The translations under genes and the position numbers were made by a program. From Halobellus sp. LT62 (GTDB taxonomy: Archaea; Halobacteriota; Halobacteria; Halobacteriales; Haloferacaceae), in assembly GCF_037031285.1 (NCBI RefSeq), contig NZ_JAYEZO010000002.1:248001-312000 (forward strand): 64,000 nucleotides of DNA, written 5' to 3'. Numbering within the stretch: the stretch's first letter is position 1; each line of letters starts with the position of its first letter. Shown here one piece after another: positions 7,911 through 16,513 of the stretch. The notes under the pieces were generated by a model. It was not told where the DNA came from, searched no databases, and saw only the letters and a program-made list of their open reading frames with translations.

Positions 7911-10163
7911 TCAGATGTCGGCGCGAGAGGGTGAGAGGTCGCGCCGGCCGCCGACCGTGATCACGAAGAGGACGCCGAGGCCGATCCCGTAGGCGGCCAT
8001 CAGCGGGATCGTCACGAGGAACATCGTGAGCACGTCCGCCGGGGTGAAAAGCGCCGCGAACGCGAGGATGCCGACGGTCACCTCACGCCAGCGGCCGCGC
8101 ATCGTCCGGTAGCTGATCCCGGCGCTGTTGAGCAGGATCATCAGGACCGGCACGTCGGCGAGGAGCCCGATTCCCGCGGTGGTGAAGAAGATGAGCCAGA
8201 AGAAGTTGGTGATGCGATAGGCGATCACCATGTTCGCCATCACGGCGTCGTTGACGAGCCACGAGATGACGGCGGGCGCGATCGTCGTGTATCCGAGGAC
8301 GAAGCCGCCGATCAGCCCCGCCGCCAGCGCGCCGGTCCACAGGAAGACCGCGCTCTGGCGCTGTCTGATGATGTTCCGTTCGCGGAGCGCGGGCCACGCG
8401 TAGTACGCCAGCACCGGGAGCGTGACGATGGCGGCGATGATCGTCGAGAATTTCACCTCGAAGACGAGCGCTTCCATCGGGTGCAGCGCGACGACGTTGA
8501 GCACCTCGTCGGGCGTCACCTGCGCCGGGAGTCGACTCAGGAAGTCCTCGTAGACGCGTTTGATCCCGCCGGTGTAGAGCCAGCCGAACGTGCCCGCGAG
8601 CACGAGCATAAACAGCCCGACGATGCGGAACGCCCGCGACGTGACCGAATCGAGGATGAACGCGATGTCGGTGTAGTACCCCTCGAAGTCGCCGCCGTCG
8701 TCGCCCTCGTCGGCGGCCGCCCCGCTCTCCGCGTCGATTTCGTCTTCTTCTCCCCCGCCGCGGAACTCGTCGAGGAACGTGTTGCTGGCGCGCGAGAACC
8801 GATCGCCGATCGAGCCGCCACCGGTTGACCCGCTCGCGCTCGTCGCAGCAGCCTCTGCGCCGGCCTCGGGGCTCTCTTCGGCCCCGGTGCTTCCGTCGCC
8901 CTCGCCAGAACCCTCGGCGTCGAAGCGGTCGATGATCGCCTGTGCCTTTTCCTTGTCACCGGCGTCGATCGCGTCGCCCGCGGCGCCCATCGCCTCGTCC
9001 TCGGAGAGCGCCTCGAACACCTCGGGCGGGGCCGCGCGGACGCCTGCCGCGTCGAGCTCCGCGAGGTCGATTTCGGTCGGGTCACCGATTCCCGCCTCGA
9101 CGACCGCGAGTTCGCCGATGTCCTGATAGACGAAGTAGCCGACGGCGACGGCGGCGGCGGCGACGCTCGCGAGGAGCACGTAGCCCGTGAACACTCCCAC
9201 CGACGACGGCGCGAAGACCGCGTAGTCGCTCCCGATCGCGGCGAGCGCGTCGTTGACGTAGCCCACGCCGCCGCGCTCGAAGAACGCGTAGACGAACACG
9301 CCACCGACGACGCCGACGCCCGCGATGGTATTCCAGTGCGCCCGGACGCTGCCGACGACGTTCATTCGCTCGCTCCCGCGGCGCGCGGTCGTGACGATCT
9401 TCGCCAGATAGAGGCTGGCTCCGTAGAGGGCGAGCACCGGAATCGCCCACATAATCTGCGTGAAGGGGTCCGGCGGCGTGAACATCGCCCCGACGGCGAA
9501 GACGCCGACGGCGGCGTGCCGCCACTTGTCGCGGAACGTCTCGTAGGGGACGATCTCGGTGTAAGAGAGGATCGTCATCACCAGCGGCAACTGGCTCGCG
9601 AGGCCGAACGAGGCGGTGAGTAAGAAGATGAACTGCGCCCACTTCACGATGGAGTACGTCGGCGAGAACCCCGCGGAGATGGCGTTCTGCGCGAGGAAGG
9701 CGAACGTGAACGGGAAGAAGACGAAGTAGCCGTAGGCGACGCCGAGGACGAAGAGCGTCGCCATCCCGGAGAGGATGACCGCGAGCTGCCAGACCGGGAC
9801 CGGCGAGGAGGGCCACAGCCCGCGTTCGACGAGCGCGTCACGAGAAAAGTACAGAAACGGTGGGATCGCGAGAAGGACGCCGACGACGAGCCCGATCTTC
9901 GCCTGCAGGAGGATCACGTCGAATGGCGTCTGCGCGATGATCGAGACGTCGCCGCTCACCTGCGCCGACATCTGGGCTCTGGTGATTCGTTCGAGAAAGT
10001 CCCAGACGTAGAGCCGGAGCGCGTAGAACGTCCCGAGAAAGCCGATCAGAAAGAAGATGAAGACCTTCTGCAGATCCTTCTGCGCGGCTCGAAGCATCGC
10101 TCCGGCGGTCTCGCGACCGGCGTCGAGTGTCGCTCTCGTGTCCTCGTCGAGCGCGCTAGACAT
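7911..10163 (-). CDS. tatCt: Twin-arginine translocase TatC, tandem-fused form (TatCt)
   Basis: A 750-residue membrane protein made of two TatC units. The first runs roughly over residues 40-260 (FFLIGFLGTFYALRLYVWDF, TILSYTEIVPYETFRDKWRH). An extra hydrophobic part and an acidic Gly/Ser/Glu linker lie at about 385-500. The second unit spans about 510-740 (GGIKRVYEDFLSRLP, HPMEALVFEVKFS, RTMRGRWREVTVG). Haloarchaea export most secreted proteins folded through Tat, and TatCt is one of their two TatC proteins. I start at the ATG at 10161-10163 (MSSALDEDT) because the codons before it lack coding character. It is divergent from tatCo. Confidence 0.9.
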   Translation of the reverse strand: MSSALDEDTRATLDAGRETAGAMLRAAQKDLQKVFIFFLIGFLGTFYALRLYVWDFLERITRAQMSAQVSGDVSIIAQTPFDVILLQAKIGLVVGVLLAIPPFLYFSRDALVERGLWPSSPVPVWQLAVILSGMATLFVLGVAYGYFVFFPFTFAFLAQNAISAGFSPTYSIVKWAQFIFLLTASFGLASQLPLVMTILSYTEIVPYETFRDKWRHAAVGVFAVGAMFTPPDPFTQIMWAIPVLALYGASLYLAKIVTTARRGSERMNVVGSVRAHWNTIAGVGVVGGVFVYAFFERGGVGYVNDALAAIGSDYAVFAPSSVGVFTGYVLLASVAAAAVAVGYFVYQDIGELAVVEAGIGDPTEIDLAELDAAGVRAAPPEVFEALSEDEAMGAAGDAIDAGDKEKAQAIIDRFDAEGSGEGDGSTGAEESPEAGAEAAATSASGSTGGGSIGDRFSRASNTFLDEFRGGGEEDEIDAESGAAADEGDDGGDFEGYYTDIAFILDSVTSRAFRIVGLFMLVLAGTFGWLYTGGIKRVYEDFLSRLPAQVTPDEVLNVVALHPMEALVFEVKFSTIIAAIVTLPVLAYYAWPALRERNIIRQRQSAVFLWTGALAAGLIGGFVLGYTTIAPAVISWLVNDAVMANMVIAYRITNFFWLIFFTTAGIGLLADVPVLMILLNSAGISYRTMRGRWREVTVGILAFAALFTPADVLTMFLVTIPLMAAYGIGLGVLFVITVGGRRDLSPSRADI

Positions 10164-10235
10164 ACCCGAAGGGAACCGACTCGCGGTTATCAATCTTTTC
10201 TACCGGAGCGCCCCGATCCCCGCGCGAGACGATGC

Positions 10236-10252
10236 GGAAAGGCCTATAAGAA
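10236..10252 (+). promoter_or_regulatory. Promoter of tatCo
   Basis: The element GGCCTATAAGAACC lies about 30 bases before the TatCo ATG. The spacing fits a TATA box and a leaderless or near-leaderless transcript. Confidence 0.5.
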
Positions 10253-10274
10253 CCGGGCGGCGAAACTCTGGTGA

Positions 10275-12236
10275 ATGGCCGACGATTCGGAGGACGCCGA
10301 CCGGACGCCCGACGGAGACGACGTCGACGCGTCCGGTAGCGACGAGTCCGCCGCCGATTCCGAGACTGTCGGGTCTCCCGCTGGCTCCGAGGTCGACGGA
10401 CCTTCCGCCGACGCAGGGGCAGACAAGCGCGACGAGCCGAGTGGGGAGCGAAGCGAACCGGTAGAAGAGAGCGACGAGTCGGCAGGGGGTAGCGACGAGT
10501 CCGCCGATTCCGACTCGGGCGACCGCGACTCAGAAGACCTCTCGGACGACTCCGACGAAGCCGAGGCGACTGACGAACCGACGGAAGGCGAAACGGGCGA
10601 CGAGGCGGACGACGACTCGGCTGCGGACGACGATTCAGTCACGGGCGACACCAACATCGACGACTCGTCCGACGAAGACGATGCGAACGAAGACGAAACG
10701 GACGAGGGCGACACCGACGGTTCGTCGGACGAAAGCGACACCGACGAACCGGGTGAAGACGACGACTCAGACGAGTCGGCCGCGGACGGCGAAGACGCGG
10801 ACCGGCCGGAAGAGTCCGATTCGGGAGCGCTGGAGAATCTCGACGCTTCGGCCGACGACGAGGCGACCGTTACCGGTACCGACGGCGGCGCGCCGGGGAC
10901 GGCGAGTGATGCGTTCACCGACGAACCGGCGACCGAAAGCCCCGGCTCCGACCCGCTCGTCGCCGACGAGGACGAGACCGGGATCCTCTCGGACGGCCCC
11001 GAGACCGACGAGGAGATGCCGCTGGCGGATCACATCGAGGAGATGATCCGCCGTCTGGCCGTCGTACTCGGGATCGGCGGGCTGATCACGCTCCTGCTGT
11101 ACCCTGGGGCCGACTTGGTCAACTCCGCGTTCGGTCTCGATCTCGTGAGTTCGACGGAGGTCATCGACTTCCTCTGGAACAAGCACATCCCCGGCGCGCC
11201 CGAGATGGTCGACCGCCGCCCGCGGGTGTACGGTCCGCTCGAGCTCCTCCTGACGGAGCTGAAGGTCGCCGCCCTCGGCGGCCTCGTGATCGGGCTGCCG
11301 GCGTTCGTCTACGAGACGTACCTGTTCATGCGCCCCGGGCTGTACTCCAAAGAGCGCCGCTACTACCTCGCGGCGGTGCCGACGAGTCTCGTGCTCGCGC
11401 TCGTCGGGATCGCGTTCGCACACTTCCTCGTCCTGCCGGCCATCTTCGCGTACTTCACCTCCTACACGACGGGAACGGCCGTCGTGGCGTTCGGCCTCCA
11501 GGAGACGTTCAACCTCATCCTCATCCTGATGGGTTACAACGCCGTCATCTTCCAGATCCCGCTGTTCGTGATGCTGGCGATTATGATGAACCTCGTCACC
11601 CGGCGGTGGCTCGAAGACCGCCGCCTGCTCTTCTGGGGGACGTTCCTCGGGCTCGCGTTCCTCGTCAGTCCCGACCCGACCGGGATGGCCCCGATCATCA
11701 TCGCGCTGACGATGATCGCGCTGTTCGAGGGGACGCTGTTCGTGCTGCGGTGGACCGGGAGGGGGTCGCTGGCTCCCACCGCCGATGGACTGGCGGCCCG
11801 CCGTCCCCAAGCTGCCGTGCTCGCGGCGCTCGTCGGCTACCTCCTCAGCCCCCTGCCGGCCCCGACGGGCTATTACGACCTTCTTCCCTCGGTGGTCGTC
11901 GAGACGCTCGCGGCCAACGGCCTCGCGGTGTACACGCCGCTGATCATCGCGGGCGTCCTCGTCGGCGTGTTCGAACTCGTGTCGCTCCTCCTGCGCCGCT
12001 ACGGCCGCTCGCGGCGGATGCTGCGGGTCAGTCTCGCAGTCGACACTGCCCGCCGCCCGGTGTGGCTGGTCGCCGTCGTCGTTGGCTATCTCGGCAGCCC
12101 CGATCCGGCCGTCCTCCGGTGGGCCACTGAGCTGAATCTTCACCCGGCGCTGGCCGGCGGGATCGCGGTCGGGCTGGTGCTCGGCTACGAGGCGCTTCGC
12201 CTCCTGCTCGCGTCCCGCGAAGATCGTGCAGGCTGA
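10275..12236 (+). CDS. tatCo: Twin-arginine translocase TatC with long acidic N-terminal extension (TatCo)
   Basis: A 653-residue protein. Residues 1 to about 245 are almost only Asp, Glu, Ser, Gly, Thr and Ala and should be disordered in the cytoplasm. The TatC core follows, starting EEMPLADHIEEMIRRLAVVL, with LLTELKVAALGGLVIGLPAF, RPGLYSKERRYYL and MMNLVTRRWLEDRRLLFWG. After the six core helices there are about four further hydrophobic segments to the end. It pairs with the divergent tatCt. H. volcanii TatCo also carries an N-terminal extension; the one here is long and unusually Ser/Asp-repetitive. Confidence 0.9.
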   Translation: MADDSEDADRTPDGDDVDASGSDESAADSETVGSPAGSEVDGPSADAGADKRDEPSGERSEPVEESDESAGGSDESADSDSGDRDSEDLSDDSDEAEATDEPTEGETGDEADDDSAADDDSVTGDTNIDDSSDEDDANEDETDEGDTDGSSDESDTDEPGEDDDSDESAADGEDADRPEESDSGALENLDASADDEATVTGTDGGAPGTASDAFTDEPATESPGSDPLVADEDETGILSDGPETDEEMPLADHIEEMIRRLAVVLGIGGLITLLLYPGADLVNSAFGLDLVSSTEVIDFLWNKHIPGAPEMVDRRPRVYGPLELLLTELKVAALGGLVIGLPAFVYETYLFMRPGLYSKERRYYLAAVPTSLVLALVGIAFAHFLVLPAIFAYFTSYTTGTAVVAFGLQETFNLILILMGYNAVIFQIPLFVMLAIMMNLVTRRWLEDRRLLFWGTFLGLAFLVSPDPTGMAPIIIALTMIALFEGTLFVLRWTGRGSLAPTADGLAARRPQAAVLAALVGYLLSPLPAPTGYYDLLPSVVVETLAANGLAVYTPLIIAGVLVGVFELVSLLLRRYGRSRRMLRVSLAVDTARRPVWLVAVVVGYLGSPDPAVLRWATELNLHPALAGGIAVGLVLGYEALRLLLASREDRAG

Positions 12237-12317
12237 ACTGTCGGCTCTATTTCCGTACCCTACCGGACAGCCGAAACCGGCGTCACAACGTTCTGAGAAC
12301 CGGTTTCAGACGCGGCT

Positions 12318-13214
12318 TCACTCGCTAGCTGTCGGGTACTCGGCCGCGAACACGTCTTCGACGAGCGGCTCGTCGTCGCCGTTCGGGCTGACGCTTCCGG
12401 TCTGATACCCGTGTAGATCCAGCGTCACGTGCTCGAAGCCGAGCTCCGTGAGATGTTCGCGCGCGGCGACGACGAAGTCGCGGTTCAGTGCGCCATCTAG
12501 TTCTTCTGGCGCGATTTCGATCCGTGCGAGGCCGTCGTGATCGCGGACGCGGAACTGCGAGAATCCCCACTCTCTGAGCACCCGTTCCGCCTTCTCGATG
12601 CGCGTCAGGCGCTCGTTCGTGACTTCTAATCCGGTCGGAATCCGCGAGGAGAGACACGCCATCGAGGGCTTGTCCGCGACTGACAGCCCGAAGTCGTCGG
12701 CGATCTCGCGCACCTCGTCCTTCTCGATTCCGGCCTCCAAGAGCGGCGAGCGGACCTCTAACTCCTCGACTGCGCGAAGTCCCGGTCGGTGGCCCTCGCC
12801 CGGATCCGAGGCGTTGGTGCCGTCGCAGACCGTCTCGATACCCAGTTCGTGAGCGGCTTCGTACATCCGTCCGAGGCGCATCGTCCGGCAGTGATAGCAC
12901 CGCTCGCCGTCGTTCTGCACGAAGTTCGGATCGTCGAGCTCGGAGAACTCGACGACCTCGTGGCGGATCCCGATCTCCTCGGCGACGCGGCGGGCGTCGT
13001 CGAGTTCGGCGGCCGGGAGCGTCTCGGATTTGGCCGTGCACGCGACGGCGTCGTCGCCGAGAGCCTCGTGCGCGAGCGCAGCGACGACTGCGGAGTCGAC
13101 ACCGCCGGAGAACGCGACGAGGACGCCGTCGCAGTCGGCCAGCGACTCGCGGACGTCCTCGGCCTTCCCGGTGACATCGACGGGAGGCTCTTCCGCATCC
13201 GTCTGGGTTGACAT
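12318..13214 (-). CDS. larE: LarE-type sulfur transferase for nickel-pincer cofactor
   Basis: A 298-residue PP-loop ATP pyrophosphatase. The adenylation motif SGGVDS lies at residues 36-41. C187 in KPSMACLSSRIPTG matches the sulfur-donating cysteine of L. plantarum LarE. A CxxC pair, C106 and C109 (GERCYHCR), is also present, as in LarE proteins thought to hold a [4Fe-4S] cluster. LarE installs sulfur on the pyridinium dicarboxylate made by LarB to build the NPN cofactor of lactate racemase-like enzymes. larB lies 5.7 kb away at 18966-19757. I start at the ATG at 13212-13214 (MSTQTDAEE). Confidence 0.9.
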   Translation of the reverse strand: MSTQTDAEEPPVDVTGKAEDVRESLADCDGVLVAFSGGVDSAVVAALAHEALGDDAVACTAKSETLPAAELDDARRVAEEIGIRHEVVEFSELDDPNFVQNDGERCYHCRTMRLGRMYEAAHELGIETVCDGTNASDPGEGHRPGLRAVEELEVRSPLLEAGIEKDEVREIADDFGLSVADKPSMACLSSRIPTGLEVTNERLTRIEKAERVLREWGFSQFRVRDHDGLARIEIAPEELDGALNRDFVVAAREHLTELGFEHVTLDLHGYQTGSVSPNGDDEPLVEDVFAAEYPTASE

Positions 13215-13370
13215 ACCCGCTCTACCCAGCGCAACGGCAAAAGCGCGTTGTCGTTGGCCCGGTGAGCCCGACCGCGCTCGCGGGTCGGACTCGCGGTCAC
13301 GTCGGCGGGTCGGATCTCGACTCGATCGCACCCGTAACGTTTTGTCGGATCGGGAGCGAAGGCACCCCGA

Positions 13371-15422
13371 ATGCAGTTCGAGGCCATCCCCGGTGTCGGC
13401 GAGAAGACGGCGAACGCGCTGTCGCAACTCGACGACGCCGAGCGGGCGCTCAACGAGGGCGACGTCGCCACGCTGGCTCGCGCGCCCGGGCTCTCGGAGG
13501 GGCGCGCGGCGGTCGTCGCCCGCGGGGCGATCCGCCGCCGACACGGCGACGACGGCGACTTCCTCGCGACCGACCGGGCGCGAGAGGTGTACGAGGACGC
13601 GCTCGGACTCCTCCGCCGGCGGACGGTCACCGACTACGCCGCCAAGCGGATCGCCACGTTCTACCCGACGCGGTCGGCCTCGCGGATCCGTGAAGTCCGC
13701 GAGTTCGTCGACCGTGCGACCGACCACGACCCCGATCCCGCGGTTCTCGACGCGCTTTCCGGCGTCGAACCGCTCTCGTCACCCGCCGCCCGCCGGGTCC
13801 GTGACCGCTGTCTCGCGACCGCGGACGCCGAGCGATTCGCCGCCGCCGAGGAGGCGTTTCCCGAACTCTCCGTCGAGGTCGTCGAGGACGCCCGCGGCCT
13901 CGCCGAACTCGCCCGCTCGTACTCGACGGTGGTCGCGCTCGACGAGCAGTTCGCGGGCGTCGACGTCGAGGGCGACGTCCGCGTGCGACCCGACGCGCTG
14001 GAGAGCCCCGACGAGATCGTTCCCGAACGGGTCCTCGCCTTCTTCGCCGAGAACCGCTCGCGCATCCTCGCCGCGGCGGCGGTCCACGAGGCCGCGGGAT
14101 TAGACGCGTCCTGCGATCTCGACGCGCTGCGCGACGCGCTCGACCGGCTCGACGACGACGGGACCATCGTCGGCGACGCGGAGCTCGATCGGTTGATGAC
14201 CGCGGTCGACGACCTCGACGCTGCCGTTTCGACGGCCGAATCCGTCGCCAACGACCGTCTCCGCGAGGTTATCCGCGAGCGCGACGTGACGATCGAGGGG
14301 ACGGACTTCCTCTCGCTCGTCGAGCAGGGCGCGCGGGTCGACTCCCTGCTCGATCGGGAACTCGACGACGACTACGCCGCGGCCGTCGCCGCCGCGCGCG
14401 AGCACCTCGTCGACGCCTTGGACCTCCGGCCCGAGGAGGCCGACTTCGCCGAGCGGGCGTTCCCGGAGGACCCCGCGTTCCCGATCGAACACCACGAGAC
14501 GGTGATCTCGCGGCTCCGGACGGAGCTGAAAGCGGGACGGGACCGCCGCGCGGCCCGACTGAAACGCGAACTGGCGGCCGACCTCTCGGCGCTCCGAGAG
14601 CCCGTAGAGCGGCTCGTCCGCGACGCCCTCGAACTCGACGTCGAACTGGCGGTCGCGCGCTTCGCCGACGACTTCGACTGCGCGCTGCCGACGTTCGTCG
14701 ACCTCGACGGGGACGCGTCGGTCGACGGCGACAACGGGGCACCCGAGAGCGACGCGTCGGGGGGAACCGGTCCCCGAAAGCCGCGCGGTTTCGCCATCGA
14801 GGGCGGCCGCTCGCCTCTTCTGGACGTCGAGTACGGCGACGTCGACCCCGTCGACTACGAGGTCTCCGGCGTCACGCTGCTGTCCGGGGTCAACTCCGGC
14901 GGGAAGACGTCGACGCTGGATCTGGTTGCGCTGGTCGTCGTCCTCGCGCAGATGGGGCTGCCCGTCCCCGCCGAGCGCGTCGAACTCGAACGCTTCTCCG
15001 AGCTCCACTACTACGCCAAAACGCAGGGGACGCTCGACGCGGGCGCGTTCGAGAGCACGCTTCGGGACTTCCGGACGCTGGCGGACGGCGAGACGAACCG
15101 GCTCGTCCTCGTCGACGAACTGGAGAGCATCACCGAACCCGGCGCGTCGGCGAAGATCGTCGCGGGCATCTTGGAAGCGCTCGACGAGCAGGCCGCGACC
15201 GCCGTCTTCGTCTCGCATCTGGCCCGCGAGATCGTCGAGGCGGCCGACTTCGAGGTCGCCGTCGACGGCATCGAGGCGCTGGGGCTCGAAGACGGCAAAC
15301 TCGTGGTGAACCGCTCGCCGGTGAAAGACCACCTCGCGCGCTCGACGCCCGAACTCATCGTCGAAAAGCTCGCTGACGGCGACGACTCCGGCTTCTACGA
15401 CCGGCTGCTGACGAAGTTCTGA
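13371..15422 (+). CDS. MutS-family ATPase with N-terminal helix-hairpin-helix
   Basis: A 683-residue protein. Residues 1-60 contain helix-hairpin-helix elements (IPGVGEKTANALSQL, APGLSEGRAAVVARG). A helical middle matches MutS core and clamp regions. The C-terminal ~210 residues are a MutS ABC-type ATPase with Walker A SGVNSGGKTST near residue 508, Walker B RLVLVDELE near 580 and a switch region FVSHLAREIVE. There is no mismatch-recognition domain I and no Smr nuclease. Haloarchaea have several MutS paralogues, and this looks like an archaeal MutS5-type one. A role in recombination or repair is likely but unproven. Confidence 0.82.
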   Translation: MQFEAIPGVGEKTANALSQLDDAERALNEGDVATLARAPGLSEGRAAVVARGAIRRRHGDDGDFLATDRAREVYEDALGLLRRRTVTDYAAKRIATFYPTRSASRIREVREFVDRATDHDPDPAVLDALSGVEPLSSPAARRVRDRCLATADAERFAAAEEAFPELSVEVVEDARGLAELARSYSTVVALDEQFAGVDVEGDVRVRPDALESPDEIVPERVLAFFAENRSRILAAAAVHEAAGLDASCDLDALRDALDRLDDDGTIVGDAELDRLMTAVDDLDAAVSTAESVANDRLREVIRERDVTIEGTDFLSLVEQGARVDSLLDRELDDDYAAAVAAAREHLVDALDLRPEEADFAERAFPEDPAFPIEHHETVISRLRTELKAGRDRRAARLKRELAADLSALREPVERLVRDALELDVELAVARFADDFDCALPTFVDLDGDASVDGDNGAPESDASGGTGPRKPRGFAIEGGRSPLLDVEYGDVDPVDYEVSGVTLLSGVNSGGKTSTLDLVALVVVLAQMGLPVPAERVELERFSELHYYAKTQGTLDAGAFESTLRDFRTLADGETNRLVLVDELESITEPGASAKIVAGILEALDEQAATAVFVSHLAREIVEAADFEVAVDGIEALGLEDGKLVVNRSPVKDHLARSTPELIVEKLADGDDSGFYDRLLTKF

Positions 15423-15487
15423 CCGCTCGTCGCTCGAACCACAACCTATAGACCGCAAGCCCTACTGCATCCCGACGAACCTCGCAG

Positions 15488-16006
15488 ATGAGTCAGTCCT
15501 CCCTCCCGCACTCGACGCCGAAGGTCGCCCTCGTCGGGCTCGTCACCGCGCTCGCGCTCGTCGACGTCGCATTACTCGCCGTCTCGCCGACCACGTCGCA
15601 GATCGAACTGCTCCGACTGCTGCTGGCGGTCGGCGGGTTCGGCGCGGTCGTCCTCGCGCTCGTCGCCGGAATCGATCACAACCCGAGATACGCCCTCGGG
15701 GCTGCCCTTTCGGTTCCGTTCGTCGCGCTGTACGCGTATACCGGCCTCGTTCTCCCGTGGACGCAGCTTTCGTTCACGATCGCGCAGGCCGGGATCGAAC
15801 TGGCGCTCTCCGTCCCGGTCGTCGGCGACCCGCTGGCTTCCGCTCTGTTCGGCGGCTCCACGATCAGTCAAGCGACGCTGCAGGCCAGTTTCCGATACCA
15901 CTACGCGCTCGTCGCACTCGCGCTCGTCGGCGTCGTCACCGCTGTCGGAACGGTCGGGTGGCGACACCTCACCGCTGTCCGATCGGAGGAAACTCCCCGC
16001 AGCTGA
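15488..16006 (+). CDS. Four-helix membrane protein, cytochrome b-like tail
   Basis: A 172-residue protein with about four transmembrane helices (residues ~12-32, 42-62, 70-92 and 132-155). The loop and last helix, GSTISQATLQASFRYHYALV, resemble the cytochrome b segment that carries a haem-ligand histidine. No other paired histidines are evident, so haem binding is doubtful. It sits 65 bases after the MutS-like gene and before another small membrane protein. I do not recognise a named family. Confidence 0.7.
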   Translation: MSQSSLPHSTPKVALVGLVTALALVDVALLAVSPTTSQIELLRLLLAVGGFGAVVLALVAGIDHNPRYALGAALSVPFVALYAYTGLVLPWTQLSFTIAQAGIELALSVPVVGDPLASALFGGSTISQATLQASFRYHYALVALALVGVVTAVGTVGWRHLTAVRSEETPRS

Positions 16007-16048
16007 CCACCTCGTGGATTTTTGCCGCTGCGCTACGGAGCGCCGGGT

Positions 16049-16408
16049 ATGGCCCCCGACAACCCGTCTCGCCCCTCCGCGAGCTCCGACGCCGACGAAC
16101 CGGTCGCCGATCGCAGCGCCGACAAACCAACCGCCGACGGTGGCCGTCGCGAGGACGACGCCGTCGACGACGCGACGTACGACCTGATGTACCGCGCCGC
16201 CCGCGAAGCGATCTGGGACGTGCTCGGGACGGCCACGTTGATCCTCTTTCACTTCGCGTTGGCCGCGATCGCCGTCTCGATCGCCGTCGGCGGTATTGGC
16301 CCGTTCCTCCGCGGGTCGGCGTCGTACGCGTCGCTCGCCATCGGCGTCGTCGCGCTCGCGGTCGGGGTCTTCGCTCTCTTCCGCGTCTACCGGCTCGTGA
16401 CTGAATGA
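16049..16408 (+). CDS. Two-helix hypothetical membrane protein
   Basis: A 119-residue protein with an acidic, disordered N-terminal ~45 residues, a conserved-looking YDLMYRAAREAIWDVLGTAT stretch and two transmembrane helices. It begins at the ATG at 16049; the longer frame would need a TTG start. It lies 42 bases after the previous membrane protein, so the two may be cotranscribed. No function is recognised. Confidence 0.7.
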   Translation: MAPDNPSRPSASSDADEPVADRSADKPTADGGRREDDAVDDATYDLMYRAAREAIWDVLGTATLILFHFALAAIAVSIAVGGIGPFLRGSASYASLAIGVVALAVGVFALFRVYRLVTE

Positions 16409-16479
16409 CCGCGCGGGCGACTTCCGGGGGACGACGACGTGACGACGCGATGGCGCGTCGACACGGCGTGATCTGGGGA

Positions 16480-16491
16480 ACGGTTAAGTAG
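16480..16491 (+). promoter_or_regulatory. TATA box of the Orc1/Cdc6 gene
   Basis: ACGGTTAAGTAG lies about 28 bases before the ATG at 16514. It therefore favours that ATG over the in-frame GTG at 16502 as the start. Confidence 0.5.
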
Positions 16492-16513
16492 ATTCCTCGT
16501 CGTGATTGAACCG

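Noticed and set aside
10767-12143. A 458-residue open frame antisense to tatCo
   Set aside because: It is a complement of the TatCo coding sequence with no recognisable motif; TatCo itself has clear membrane and TatC signatures.
14100-15458. A 452-residue antisense frame over the MutS-like gene
   Set aside because: Same shadow effect. The plus-strand frame has intact Walker motifs.
16409-16513. Replication origin next to the Orc1/Cdc6 gene
   Set aside because: Only about 100 bases, GC-rich, and without repeated ORB-type motifs or an AT-rich unwinding tract.
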